From Stanieria sp. NIES-3757 (lineage in GTDB: Bacteria > Cyanobacteriota > Cyanobacteriia > Cyanobacteriales > Xenococcaceae): 64,000 bases of DNA. The notes beneath the pieces were generated by a model that saw only the letters and a list, made by a program, of their open reading frames with translations, had not been told where the DNA came from and made no database searches. Every line of letters starts with the position of its first letter. Position 1 is the first letter of the stretch. Of this stretch, positions 24,852 to 34,370 are shown one piece after another. The position numbers and the translations under genes were made by a program. The DNA is taken from assembly GCA_002355455.1 (NCBI GenBank), contig AP017375.1:1798001-1862000 (forward strand), read 5' to 3'.

Positions 24852-26108
24852 ATGGCAACAATGAATAGCGATCAAACTCCATCTATAGTTTCAATTGAAG
24901 AGTTTGTAGCCTCAAAACAGATTCGATTATTCCAAGGCTTAAAACAAAATGGCTATAGTGGTCAGCTTATTGTTAGAGATGAGCAACAACAAGAATGGAT
25001 ATTTTATCTTTATTGGGGCAGAATTGTTTACGTCACAGGAGGAATACATCCTGTTAGAAGATGGCGCAGACATCTAGCAGTTAATTTTCCTAATTTAGCT
25101 CATCAATTGTCTGAAGAATTAAAGTATTTTGAAGAATCAAAAACCAAAGAAATTGAAATTACCTGGGATTATAATCTACTAGAATTTTGGGTGGAAACAG
25201 GTAAAGCTAATCGGGAAAATGCTCTAAAAATGATTCGCTCAATCGCTACTGAAGTATTTTTTGATATTACTCAAGCAAGTGACATAACTTATTATTTGAA
25301 TCCATGCGAACAAGCTCTATCTAACCAAATTGGTATGATTGATTCTGAGCAACAAATTATTGAAGCTTGGAAAAATTGGCAAGTTTGGCAAGGAGCTAAT
25401 TTGGGAGAACGGTCTCCTAATCTTGCTCCAATTATTATAAACTTAGAAAAGTTACAAGAAAATACTTCACTAAAAACTTTTCAAGTACTAACTCGACTTA
25501 TAGATGGAAAACATTCTCTAAGAGATATTGCTATCCAAAAACAAACTGATGTTTTGTTGATGACTCGTTCAATTGCTCCTTATCTTCAGTTAAAATTGCT
25601 AGATTTAATCTCAATATCAGATTTAACTATTCCTCTTGCTATCCCTACAGCAAAGATTGCTACCAAAGATCAATTGTTGCAGAATTCATCATCAAACATA
25701 ACTTTTCAAAACAATCAAAATATTTCAATTGCCTTAGTCGGTCACAATCAGGTTGTGTCTCAGCTTATGGAAGAAATTGTTACTACAGCAGGCTATAGTT
25801 TTATCTGCGAACATAGTCCGATGAGCGCGATCGCACTTTTTTTAGAGCGTAAACCCAACTTGATTTTTATCGATTGGAACATTCCAGAAATCAATGGCTA
25901 CGAATTGTGCGCTCAATTGCGTCAATTATCTTGTTTTCAAAATGTACCCATTATTGTTTTTTGTGAGAATGTTAATTTAATGGATCGAGTTAAAGCTAAA
26001 ATGGTAGGCTGCTCAGAGCTATATAATCAAGTGCTCGAAGCTAAATCAATTATCGATCTGATTAAAAAACATCTTACTCTAGCAACAGCTATGAATTTTA
26101 TGAGCTAG
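24852..26108 (+). CDS. PatA/PixG-like protein with degenerate (pseudo) receiver domain
   Basis: The PatA-type N-terminal domain (DUF4388-like) covers about residues 10-130 (FYLYWGRIVYVTGG; HPVRRWRRHL), followed by a helical middle region (WQGANLGERSPNLAPII) and a C-terminal receiver-like fold. It is a close paralogue of the 37348 gene product, but the receiver lacks the acidic pair (ALVGHNQV instead of ACIDDSAS) and the invariant Lys (LYNQV instead of LNKPV); only the phosphoacceptor-position Asp in FIDWNIPE remains. It is therefore probably not phosphorylated. The start is uncertain: ATG at 24852 or 24861 matches paralogue length, while TTG at 24777 would add a hydrophobic leader. It lies 335 bp upstream of cluster A and is probably a separate unit. 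Confidence 0.85.
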   Translation: MATMNSDQTPSIVSIEEFVASKQIRLFQGLKQNGYSGQLIVRDEQQQEWIFYLYWGRIVYVTGGIHPVRRWRRHLAVNFPNLAHQLSEELKYFEESKTKEIEITWDYNLLEFWVETGKANRENALKMIRSIATEVFFDITQASDITYYLNPCEQALSNQIGMIDSEQQIIEAWKNWQVWQGANLGERSPNLAPIIINLEKLQENTSLKTFQVLTRLIDGKHSLRDIAIQKQTDVLLMTRSIAPYLQLKLLDLISISDLTIPLAIPTAKIATKDQLLQNSSSNITFQNNQNISIALVGHNQVVSQLMEEIVTTAGYSFICEHSPMSAIALFLERKPNLIFIDWNIPEINGYELCAQLRQLSCFQNVPIIVFCENVNLMDRVKAKMVGCSELYNQVLEAKSIIDLIKKHLTLATAMNFMS

Positions 26109-26443
26109 AGTTATCTTTTACCCAACTACTGTCATTTTTAAGCTAAGTAAAAAAATTTTTGCTTATTTGTAATATTGAATGCTACTTTAATAATTTTTAG
26201 GCAAGAGAAAAATTGTATTTATCAAAGCAGTGATGTTATTTATCTCCAATTTTGGGGAACTATTATTGATGTCACCGTCCAATAGACTCTATTTAGTTAT
26301 TTGGGGATAGTGATAACTGCAATTTTGTCAATTAGTTTAATTACTTATATTGTTAACTATTAATGTCTTTAAAATCCAATTAACTTTTTTATTAAAGATT
26401 AAATATTCTATGGTCATCAAGACCTGTTGAGGATAACTCACCT
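26109..26443. other. Leader region of chemosensory cluster A
   Basis: The 335 AT-rich bases between the pseudo-receiver gene and the cluster A PatA gene include a weak fold-back (AAGTAAAAAAATTTTTGCTT near 26145) that may act as a terminator, and presumably the cluster A promoter. A GAGGA ribosome-binding site stands about 10 bases before the ATG at 26444. No gene or operator is recognisable. Confidence 0.35.
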
Positions 26444-27691
26444 ATGAATCAATTTTCTCACCAAGCTATTAATAATAAAACAGATTCAGTTAATTTTTAT
26501 CCTATAGATTCGCTAGCAGAATTATCAAATCAACAAGCTAATGGCTATTTAAAAATAATGAATGATAATTCCATTTATTGGATTTATCTTCATCAAGGAA
26601 AAGTAGCTTATGCTACTAATTCTATCGACCCATTTGAAAGACTAGAACGTCACTTACGTCGTTTAAGTCATGAAACAACTGCTCTAAAAAATGAAGTACG
26701 TTCTTCTTTACAGTTATTCTTTGAAACAGAAATTGAAAACTCTGCTGAATTACCCTCAGATTATCAAGCAATCTGCTGGTTAATCGAGCAAAAATATCTG
26801 TCTGAAGAGCATGCAAATATTTTAATTGATAGATTAGTTAAAGAAGTTTTTGATTCTTGTATTTTATTACCAAATAGTTGCCAAAGAAATTTTAATAAAA
26901 ATAATAAATTTACCCCTATTATTTGTTCATTTGAATTATCGACTTTAATTGAAGATACATCAAAAAAGCTAAAGATTTGGCAAAGTTTTACTCCTCATGT
27001 TTCTTCTTTATATCAACGTCCTTACTTTTTTAGTAAACCAGATGCTACGTTAGAACAGCAAAAAATTGGTAAAATTCTCCGAGGATTTAATTTTCGTCAA
27101 TTATCAGCCATGCTGAACCAAGATGAATTGATGTTGGTTAAAAAATTCTATCCTTTAATTGCTAATAAAACTATTATTTTAAGAGAGCCACAACCACCTT
27201 TTGATCAAATACCAAAATTTTCTAAAGAGAATTTGGCAATTGTTAGCAGATCTTTATCTCAACAAAATATTAATGATCTAGATGACATTAACATACCTGA
27301 TTTACCTAATAATGCACTTTCGCAAAAACAATGGAAAATAGTTTGTATTGATGATAGTCCGACTATTCTCAATGAGATTACAAGATTTTTGGAGAGAGAC
27401 GACTTTTGTGTTTTCCCAATTACAGAGCCTTTAAAAGCTTTAATGAAAATTATTAGAATTCAACCAGACTTAATTTTATTAGATGTAGGAATGCCCAATA
27501 TTGATGGTTATAAGTTATGCTCTTTGATTAGAAAATATTCAGCCTTTAAAGACACACCAATTGTAATGGTTACTGGCAATAAAGGGCTAATAGATCGAGC
27601 TAAAGCTAGAATGGCAGGAGCGACTGATTATATGACTAAGCCTTTTACTCAATCAGACTTGCTTAATATGGTTTTTAGGTATTTAACTTAA
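26444..27691 (+). CDS. PatA/PilG-type response regulator (cluster A)
   Basis: The 415-residue protein has an N-terminal PatA/DUF4388-like domain (residues 10-130: NGYLKIMNDNSIYWIYLHQG, FERLERHLRRL), a middle helical region, and a C-terminal canonical receiver from about 297. The receiver has VCIDDSPT, the phosphoacceptor in ILLDVGMPNIDG, the switch Thr in MVTGNKG and Lys in YMTKPFT, so it is phosphorylatable, unlike the protein encoded just upstream. In Synechocystis such proteins (PilG/PixG) are the first genes of operons controlling type IV pili. It starts cluster A, followed after 47 bp by a CheY. The N-terminal output domain probably docks pilus motor components, by inference. Confidence 0.9.
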   Translation: MNQFSHQAINNKTDSVNFYPIDSLAELSNQQANGYLKIMNDNSIYWIYLHQGKVAYATNSIDPFERLERHLRRLSHETTALKNEVRSSLQLFFETEIENSAELPSDYQAICWLIEQKYLSEEHANILIDRLVKEVFDSCILLPNSCQRNFNKNNKFTPIICSFELSTLIEDTSKKLKIWQSFTPHVSSLYQRPYFFSKPDATLEQQKIGKILRGFNFRQLSAMLNQDELMLVKKFYPLIANKTIILREPQPPFDQIPKFSKENLAIVSRSLSQQNINDLDDINIPDLPNNALSQKQWKIVCIDDSPTILNEITRFLERDDFCVFPITEPLKALMKIIRIQPDLILLDVGMPNIDGYKLCSLIRKYSAFKDTPIVMVTGNKGLIDRAKARMAGATDYMTKPFTQSDLLNMVFRYLT

Positions 27692-27738
27692 AAAAATTCA
27701 ATTTTATTCTAATAGTTTTTGTGGAGTTTATAGAAAAA

Positions 27739-28101
27739 ATGAGTACTGTTTTAGTTGTTGATGATACCCCTTCTACTAGAGAATTGATTTGTGGATATTT
27801 ACGTAAAGCTGGCTACCAAGTCATTGAAGCTAATAATGGTAAAGAAGCTATGGAAAAAGCTTTATCACACAATCCTGATTTAGTTATTACTGATGTAGTT
27901 ATGCCTGAAATGAATGGCTTTGAGCTTTGTCGTAGTCTTAAAAAAAATCCTACTACCCAAAATTTACGTATTGTAGTTTGTACATCTAAAAATCAAGATA
28001 TTGATCGTTTGTGGGGGATGAAACAAGGAGCAGATATTTATTTAACTAAACCTTTTACTGAAGCAGAAATTATGGACGCTATTCAATCAATAAACCTTTA
28101 A
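27739..28101 (+). CDS. CheY/PilH-type response regulator (cluster A)
   Basis: A 120-residue single receiver: VLVVDDTPST, phosphoacceptor in VITDVVMPEMNGFELCR, switch Thr in VCTSKNQ, Lys in YLTKPFTE. The order PatA-type regulator then CheY-type regulator matches pilG-pilH and pixG-pixH pairs. ATG at 27739 is preferred over the GTG at 27721, because GGAG lies 14 bases upstream and the protein then starts at beta-1 as in its homologues. By analogy the CheA kinase of cluster A (30793-33846) phosphorylates it, and it either controls a pilus motor ATPase or acts as a phosphate sink. Confidence 0.93.
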   Translation: MSTVLVVDDTPSTRELICGYLRKAGYQVIEANNGKEAMEKALSHNPDLVITDVVMPEMNGFELCRSLKKNPTTQNLRIVVCTSKNQDIDRLWGMKQGADIYLTKPFTEAEIMDAIQSINL

Positions 28102-28285
28102 TTAATTACATTATCTAGGCAAGATTAGCGTTAAAAATAATTAACGCATTTATTCATGATTTTTATTTGCTATTGTCGATCAAAACGTAAAATTTAGTTT
28201 TCAATAAATTATTTTCACTATTATTTGAAATCTTAGTAAAAATAGTCAAAAAATTAGCAATTATCGAGTTATTTTCTCTTAATTT

Positions 28286-30736
28286 ATGACTCAGAATAAT
28301 TCTCAGCAAAGTCAAATTGAACCAAAACAAAGCAATATTGCTAAAAATATTGATTTATTTAAACTTGTAATTAAATCTTTTACTCAATCTGAAAGTAATC
28401 TTAGTTTTTATTTACTTAAAACAGTAATTACTGTAGCTTTATTTCCCTTAATAATTGTTAGTGGTATTGCTTATCAAATTATTCATCAATCTGCTGAAGA
28501 GAGGATTAATCAGCAGTTAATAGAACATTCATTGGTAACTAGTCAAATGACTGATGAAGTATTAACTGACGCATTGGCTCGTCTCAACACGATCGCACAA
28601 AATCCTTATGTAATTAATTCAGTGCGTACGGCAAGTGAACAAGCAAATCGAGACAAACTACCTCAACTTCCAATTAAACAAGTAGAAGAACGTTTTGCTG
28701 CTACCAAATTAATACAAAATAATCAAATTTTTAATGAGTACTTAAAAACCACAGCAAAAAATAGTGAATTTGCTGAAATTTTTATTACAGAAAAAAATGG
28801 TTTTAATGTTGCTTACAGTGAACTGACTTCTGATTTTGTCCAACGGGATGAAAGTTGGTGGCAATTAGCTAATTCTCAAAATAAATTTATCGGTGAATCT
28901 AGCTTTGATGAATCTGCTAATAGTTTTAGTTTTCCTTTAGTTCATAGTATTCGCGATCCAAAATCAGGAGAGTTTTTAGGAGTAATTAGATCAATTTTAC
29001 CTTTTCAAGCTTTTAGTCAAATAGGAACATATTTAAAATATATTGGGCTTAATAATACCGAGCAAATCCAAATTATAGATACTAGTACCCAAAAAGTAAT
29101 TAAAACCTTTGCTCAAAATGAGACAGCAAAGCAGCAACGCTCAGAATTAGTTGGTGGGGAAGAAATTGCCACAATTGCAAATGTATTAAAAGATGGGACT
29201 AGAAAAAATTTAGGTAGTGCAGAAATTATTCAACAATTACCAAATCTTAATAAGTTACAAGAATTATCTATTAAAGAATTTAGCAAAGAAAAAGAAGTAA
29301 AATTTTTCACTCTTTCTTTCATTTATCAAAATAGAGATTATCGAATGATCTCTATTCCTAATACTAATTTGGTTGGAATTGTTTCAATCGATTATAGAGA
29401 AATAGAAAGTGCTGGTAATGAAATAATTGGGGTTTTTCTTTTAATTGCTGTGCTTTTGTTGTTAGGTACCACTGTAGTTATTATTCTGCTTGCCCGTCAA
29501 ATTGCTTCTCCACTTAAAGATTTAGTTGATAAAGCCGAGCAAGTAGCAGCAGGAGACTTAAATGTTATTGCTGAGCCTCAAGGCACAACTGAAACGAGAA
29601 CTCTAGCATTCAGTTTTAACAACTTGGTTACTCAAGTAAAACAGCTACTCTTACAACAAAATGAATCCCTTCAAGAACTAGAACAAGCTCGCCAACAAGC
29701 AGAATTATTTGCTCGTCAACAGCAGGAAAAAAATGAAAGTTTACAACAAGAACTCATGGAATTGTTGGGAGACGTAGACGGTGCAGCTAGCGGTGATTTA
29801 ACTGTTCGTTCTCGGATCAATGAAGGAGAAATAGGCATCGTTGCAGACTTTTTTAATGCCATTATTGAAAGTTTACGAGAAGTTGTAAGTCAAGTTAAAC
29901 AAGCTGCGACACAAGTAAATACTTCCATTGGTATGGATCAAGGTGCAATTGGGCGACTTGCTGAAGAAGCTCTGCAACAAACAGACAAAATTGGTAAAAC
30001 CTTAATGTCAGTCGAACAAATGACTCGTTCGATTCAACAAGTAGCAGAAAATGCTCAAACAGCAGCACAAGTTACTCAACTTGCTGCAACTAAGGCAGAA
30101 ACAGGCGGAGCAAGTATGGAACGCACTGTTAGTAGTATTTTACAGCTACGCCAAACCATTGATGAAACGGCTGAAAAAGTTAAAAGTTTAGGGGATGCTT
30201 CTCAACAGATTTCACGAGTTATTTCTTTAATCAATCAAATTGCGATGCAAACAAACCTTCTCGCGATTAATGCCAGTATTGAGGCAGCTAGAGCAGGAGC
30301 AGAAGGAAAAGGTTTTGCCGTAGTTGCTGAAGAAGTTGGAGAATTAGCTACTCAGTCTGCCCAAGCAACCAAAGAGGTAGAAAAAATTCTCGCCAAAATT
30401 CAAAAAGAAACTGCGCAAGTAGTTGAAGCGATGGCAATTGGTACTACTCAGGTAGTTGAAGGTACTCGTTTAGCAGAAGATACTAAACAAAGTTTAGAAC
30501 AGATTGTTCAAATATCTCGACAAATTGACGAATTAGTTCAATCGATTTCTAGTGCTACTGTTTCTCAAGCTGAAACTTCGCAAACTGTCGCCCAATTAAT
30601 GGAACAGGTGGCTCGGGTATCAGAAAATACTTCTACCGCCTCTCGACAAGTTTCTTCTTCTCTAGAAAATACAGTAGCGATCGCTAGACAATTACAAGCG
30701 TCTGTAAATACATTCAAGACTGGAAACGACGAATGA
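28286..30736 (+). CDS. Methyl-accepting chemotaxis protein with dCache-like sensor (cluster A, 816 aa)
   Basis: A membrane helix near residues 45-65 ([20 protein letters not shown]) and a second near 380-402 flank a 310-residue extracytoplasmic region, which includes a dCache-like segment with [20 protein letters not shown] and [14 protein letters not shown] domains follow (403-455, and a second near 495-545), then a long MCP signalling domain whose tip reads [21 protein letters not shown], with [14 protein letters not shown]. It should form receptor arrays with CheW and CheA of cluster A. The ligand is unknown; dCache domains often sense small metabolites. No methyltransferase gene is nearby. 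It lies 56 bp before the cheA start and is nearly identical in its C-terminal half to the 34371 receptor. Confidence 0.93.
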   Translation: MTQNNSQQSQIEPKQSNIAKNIDLFKLVIKSFTQSESNLSFYLLKTVITVALFPLIIVSGIAYQIIHQSAEERINQQLIEHSLVTSQMTDEVLTDALARLNTIAQNPYVINSVRTASEQANRDKLPQLPIKQVEERFAATKLIQNNQIFNEYLKTTAKNSEFAEIFITEKNGFNVAYSELTSDFVQRDESWWQLANSQNKFIGESSFDESANSFSFPLVHSIRDPKSGEFLGVIRSILPFQAFSQIGTYLKYIGLNNTEQIQIIDTSTQKVIKTFAQNETAKQQRSELVGGEEIATIANVLKDGTRKNLGSAEIIQQLPNLNKLQELSIKEFSKEKEVKFFTLSFIYQNRDYRMISIPNTNLVGIVSIDYREIESAGNEIIGVFLLIAVLLLLGTTVVIILLARQIASPLKDLVDKAEQVAAGDLNVIAEPQGTTETRTLAFSFNNLVTQVKQLLLQQNESLQELEQARQQAELFARQQQEKNESLQQELMELLGDVDGAASGDLTVRSRINEGEIGIVADFFNAIIESLREVVSQVKQAATQVNTSIGMDQGAIGRLAEEALQQTDKIGKTLMSVEQMTRSIQQVAENAQTAAQVTQLAATKAETGGASMERTVSSILQLRQTIDETAEKVKSLGDASQQISRVISLINQIAMQTNLLAINASIEAARAGAEGKGFAVVAEEVGELATQSAQATKEVEKILAKIQKETAQVVEAMAIGTTQVVEGTRLAEDTKQSLEQIVQISRQIDELVQSISSATVSQAETSQTVAQLMEQVARVSENTSTASRQVSSSLENTVAIARQLQASVNTFKTGNDE

Positions 30737-30792
30737 AGTTCTAGTTGCTAGAGAGTGAAGTGGATCTTAGCTTAATTAACGACAGGGGAGAT

Positions 30793-33700
30793 ATGTCAGA
30801 CGATAAAGAACTTCAAGTACGACTTCAATTTCTCGAAGAAGCACAAGAATATTTAGACACCATGGAGTCGGGATTATTAGGATTAGCTACCGGAAAGGTT
30901 AATTCCCAGACAATGGATGGAGTTTTACGAGCAGCCCATTCCATTAAAGGTGGTGCAGCCATGATGGGCTTCCAACAGTTGAGCCATTTAGCACATCGCC
31001 TCGAAGATTTTTTTAAAATACTTAAAGTCGGTAAACCAGAAGTAATAGATAGTCAGTTAGAAAGCTTATTATTATCTAGTGTCGATTTTCTCCGTCAAAT
31101 AATTGCGCTGAATCGCAAACAGCAGAACCCTGACGAACAGTGGTTAGAACAAAATGTTAATCCAATTTTTGAACAGTTACACGAACGGTTAGGCGATCCT
31201 CAACCAGAAGATGCTGCTGCTCTACTTTCTGCCGAAATGGGAGAAGATATGAGTATTCTCATCTTCGAGACAGCAGTAGAAGAACTTTTACAAAAACTCG
31301 AAAACAGTCTTCAATCTCCAGTTACAACTAACTTGTTAGAAGAATTGCTCTTAGCTGCGCAAGAACTTCAAGGTTTAGGAGAAATGCTCGATTTGCCAGC
31401 TTTTGGTGAATTGTGTGAATCAGTTATCGAGCAGATTGAAGCTAATCCAGAACAGTTATTAGAAATTGCACAAATTGCTCTCCAAGAGTGGCGGCGATCG
31501 CAAGCGTTGGTTTTAATTGGTCAAGTAGAAGTTTTACCTAATCAGCTAGAACTCAATGAATTAAATAATTGTGAATTTCCTGCTGTAGATACGGATAGTT
31601 TGAGCTTAAGCGAGTCGGAATTTTTTGGCGAGGATTTGCCTAATTCTACTTTTATTTATTCTTTATTAGATACAAATCATTTAGAACAAGAGGCATTAGA
31701 TTTATTTTCTTCTTTGGATGATTTAGCTCCCGAAGAACCTATGGTCGAATTTCCTCCAGAGACTATTTCTCAGTCTCGTTCTCAATTTATTTCTCGACCT
31801 TCAGAAAAATTAATTACAGTTCAAAATAATTTTTTTGCCTCATCATCTCAGCCAGAAATTCAACCACAAGAAAATGTCAGTGACCAAACTATTCGGGTTT
31901 CGGTTAAACAACTAGAACAACTAAGCGATTTGTTTGGGGAAGTTATTATCGAAAGAAATGGTTTAGATCTAAGACTCAAAAGTTTACGTAATCTAGTCCT
32001 GTTACTAACCCAAAGAATTAAAAACCTCGAACAATCGAACTTTAAATTAAGAATTGCCTACGATAAAGTTGCTACCGAAGCGGTGATGACTCAGATCGTC
32101 AAAAATTCTGCTACTGACTTTTTTGCCCCTAATATTCTCAACACTAATTTAATCAATTCTGCAACTATTACGGTCAATACTCTTCAACAACAAGACTTTG
32201 ATAGCCTCGAAATGGATAGCTACAGTGATATCCATCTTTTATCTCAGGAAGTGATGGAAACTGTAGTCCAAATTCAAGAGGTAACTAAAGACCTCGAAAT
32301 CAGTTTAGAAGAAACGGAAAAGAACACCCGCGATCTCAACCGTACTACTAGACAAATGCAAGGCGCAATCAATCAAGTTAGAATGCGACCTATTTCTGAC
32401 TTGCTAGGACGCTTTCCTCGCGCTTTACGCGATATGGAAATGCAATATGGCAAAAAGGTAGAACTAAAAATACGTGGTGGTTCTACTTTGATTGATCGCT
32501 CGATCTTAGAAACTCTTAACGATCCTCTGTTACACTTATTTCGCAATGCTTTCGATCATGGTATTGAAGAACCAACTCAACGTCGCGCTAACAATAAATC
32601 CGAACGAGGGGTAATTACTATTAGTGCTAGTCATCGAGGTAATCAAACGGTGATTACTATTAGTGATGATGGTCAAGGAATCGATCTCGAAAAAATTAAA
32701 ACCAAAGCCATTTCCATCGGAGTTAGTGCCGAAGATCTTGCTAGAGCCAAAGAAGAGGATTTACTAGAGCTTATTTTTGAACCTGGATTTAGCACTGCCG
32801 AGCAAGTAACAGATCTTTCTGGTCGAGGAGTAGGGATGGATGTAGTCCGAACCAATCTCGAACAGATTAATGGCAAAATCAATGTCAATACTAGTTTTGG
32901 CGTTGGTACGACCTTTACTATTACTGTACCATTTACCCTCTCGGTAGTTCGGGTTTTATTGGTTGAGAGTAACGGCATGTTGTTGGCTTTACCTACCAAC
33001 GTGGTCGAAGAAATGATTGTACTCCAACCCGAAATGGTACTGCAAGCTGCTGGACAGGAAGTGCTTAACTGGGAAGGATTTATTGTGCGTTTAATTCGTT
33101 TACATCAATGGCTTAATCTGTCCTCTTCTGGTTACTCAGCTAATAACGAGGTTGATGATCTTCCTGCTATTGATGAACCGACAATTTTAATGATTGCTCA
33201 AGGTAACGATTTAGTAGGTATTTTGGTTGACCGTTATTGGCAAGAACAAGAAGTTACCATTCGTCAGGTAGAAGGAAATATTCCTCTACCGCGAGGTTTT
33301 ACTGGTTGTACCATTTTAGGAAATGGTCGAGTTGTGCCTCTAGTTGACGCGATCGCTTTAGTTAGCTGGATTGATAACGACCGCCATATTCAAGGAAAGT
33401 CTTTATTATCGTCTCATTCTTCAGCTCATTCGGCTGGTAATTTTCCAGAAGAAATACCTTCAACTACAACCGCTCAGAAAAAGACAATTATGGTAGTTGA
33501 TGACTCAATTAATGTTCGTCGCTTCTTGGCAATGACTCTAGAAAAAGCTAATTATCGGGTCGAACAAGCCAAAGACGGACAAGACGCACTAGAAAAACTT
33601 AAAGCAGGAGTAAGAGTAGATGGAGTTATTTCTGATATTGAAATGCCTCGTCTTGATGGTTTTGGCTTCTTGAGCCGAATTAAATCCGAGGCTAATCACA

Positions 33701-33846
33701 AACATATTCCTATTATCATGTTGACTTCTCGAAGCGGAGACAAACATCGAAAATTGGCAATGAGTTTAGGTGCTAAATCCTATTTTAGTAAACCATTTAA
33801 AGAACAAGAATTACTCAAAACTATAGAAGAAGTTACGCGTATTTAA
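30793..33846 (+). CDS. CheA histidine kinase with C-terminal receiver (cluster A, CheA-REC hybrid)
   Basis: Domains in order: Hpt with the phosphorylated His at residue 49 in RAAHSIKGGA, a second Hpt-like helical region without an obvious His, an acidic linker, the dimerisation region starting IRVSVKQLEQLSDL, a HATPase domain (LFRNAFDHGIE near 581, DDGQGID, GRGVGMD near 677), a CheW-like domain (DDLPAIDEP, LPRGFTGCTILG), and a receiver (VVDDSINV, phosphoacceptor D948 in SDIEMP, Lys in YFSKPF). It should phosphorylate the CheY- and PatA-type regulators of its cluster, with its own receiver as a sink or relay. ATG at 30793 is chosen over TTG at 30745, because the Hpt begins right after it, although the GGGGAG site is close. 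Confidence 0.94.
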   Translation: MSDDKELQVRLQFLEEAQEYLDTMESGLLGLATGKVNSQTMDGVLRAAHSIKGGAAMMGFQQLSHLAHRLEDFFKILKVGKPEVIDSQLESLLLSSVDFLRQIIALNRKQQNPDEQWLEQNVNPIFEQLHERLGDPQPEDAAALLSAEMGEDMSILIFETAVEELLQKLENSLQSPVTTNLLEELLLAAQELQGLGEMLDLPAFGELCESVIEQIEANPEQLLEIAQIALQEWRRSQALVLIGQVEVLPNQLELNELNNCEFPAVDTDSLSLSESEFFGEDLPNSTFIYSLLDTNHLEQEALDLFSSLDDLAPEEPMVEFPPETISQSRSQFISRPSEKLITVQNNFFASSSQPEIQPQENVSDQTIRVSVKQLEQLSDLFGEVIIERNGLDLRLKSLRNLVLLLTQRIKNLEQSNFKLRIAYDKVATEAVMTQIVKNSATDFFAPNILNTNLINSATITVNTLQQQDFDSLEMDSYSDIHLLSQEVMETVVQIQEVTKDLEISLEETEKNTRDLNRTTRQMQGAINQVRMRPISDLLGRFPRALRDMEMQYGKKVELKIRGGSTLIDRSILETLNDPLLHLFRNAFDHGIEEPTQRRANNKSERGVITISASHRGNQTVITISDDGQGIDLEKIKTKAISIGVSAEDLARAKEEDLLELIFEPGFSTAEQVTDLSGRGVGMDVVRTNLEQINGKINVNTSFGVGTTFTITVPFTLSVVRVLLVESNGMLLALPTNVVEEMIVLQPEMVLQAAGQEVLNWEGFIVRLIRLHQWLNLSSSGYSANNEVDDLPAIDEPTILMIAQGNDLVGILVDRYWQEQEVTIRQVEGNIPLPRGFTGCTILGNGRVVPLVDAIALVSWIDNDRHIQGKSLLSSHSSAHSAGNFPEEIPSTTTAQKKTIMVVDDSINVRRFLAMTLEKANYRVEQAKDGQDALEKLKAGVRVDGVISDIEMPRLDGFGFLSRIKSEANHKHIPIIMLTSRSGDKHRKLAMSLGAKSYFSKPFKEQELLKTIEEVTRI

Positions 33847-33871
33847 TCTGTTTAATCAACGATCAACAACG

Positions 33872-34363
33872 ATGCAAACTTTTAACTTAACCGAGTCATT
33901 ATCAGAGTCCACTCAACAGCCTTATTTGTGTCTCCAATTAACACGAGATATTACCGCAGTTTTGCCTATGAAAAATGCTCAAGAGGTACTGATGGTGTCT
34001 ACTCGCAGGATTACAGCTATACCGAATATGCCTGATTGCGTTGTTGGTTTGCTTAATCAACGTAGCCGAGTTTTTTGGGTAGTGGATTTACCACAAATGC
34101 TCGAAATGCCAGCAATTGATCGAAATCTACAACAATATCACATGGCGATTATCCAGGCAGCTAATGTATCTCTAGGATTAATTGTCAAAGATATTAAAGG
34201 AGTAATGCGTTTAACAATCGAAGAAATTCAATCTCCGATTGGCAATGTCTCTCCTGGTTTAATTCCTTATCTTCAAGGTTGTTCTTTACAGCAAAACGAA
34301 ATTTTATTAGTACTTGATGCCGAAGCTATTGTAAATTCGCCTATTTTACAAAATAATCTGTGA
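33872..34363 (+). CDS. CheW-like coupling protein (cluster A, first)
   Basis: The 163 residues form one CheW-type SH3-like double barrel: [44 protein letters not shown], and [11 protein letters not shown] in place of the canonical NLRG stretch, followed by [14 protein letters not shown]. CheW links receptors to CheA. It is placed between the CheA and the second receptor, 7 bp before the latter's start, so it probably couples that receptor. The ATG at 33872 is 25 bp after the cheA stop, consistent with one transcript. The usual RG pair after the NL turn is altered to LNQRSRV. Confidence 0.88.
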   Translation: MQTFNLTESLSESTQQPYLCLQLTRDITAVLPMKNAQEVLMVSTRRITAIPNMPDCVVGLLNQRSRVFWVVDLPQMLEMPAIDRNLQQYHMAIIQAANVSLGLIVKDIKGVMRLTIEEIQSPIGNVSPGLIPYLQGCSLQQNEILLVLDAEAIVNSPILQNNL

Positions 34364-34370
34364 GGTCTTT

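Noticed and set aside
32673-32999. 108-codon open frame on the minus strand inside the cluster A cheA gene
   Set aside because: It lies antisense to the conserved CheA ATPase region, has low-complexity Thr/Pro/Ser composition and matches nothing; it is a shadow frame.
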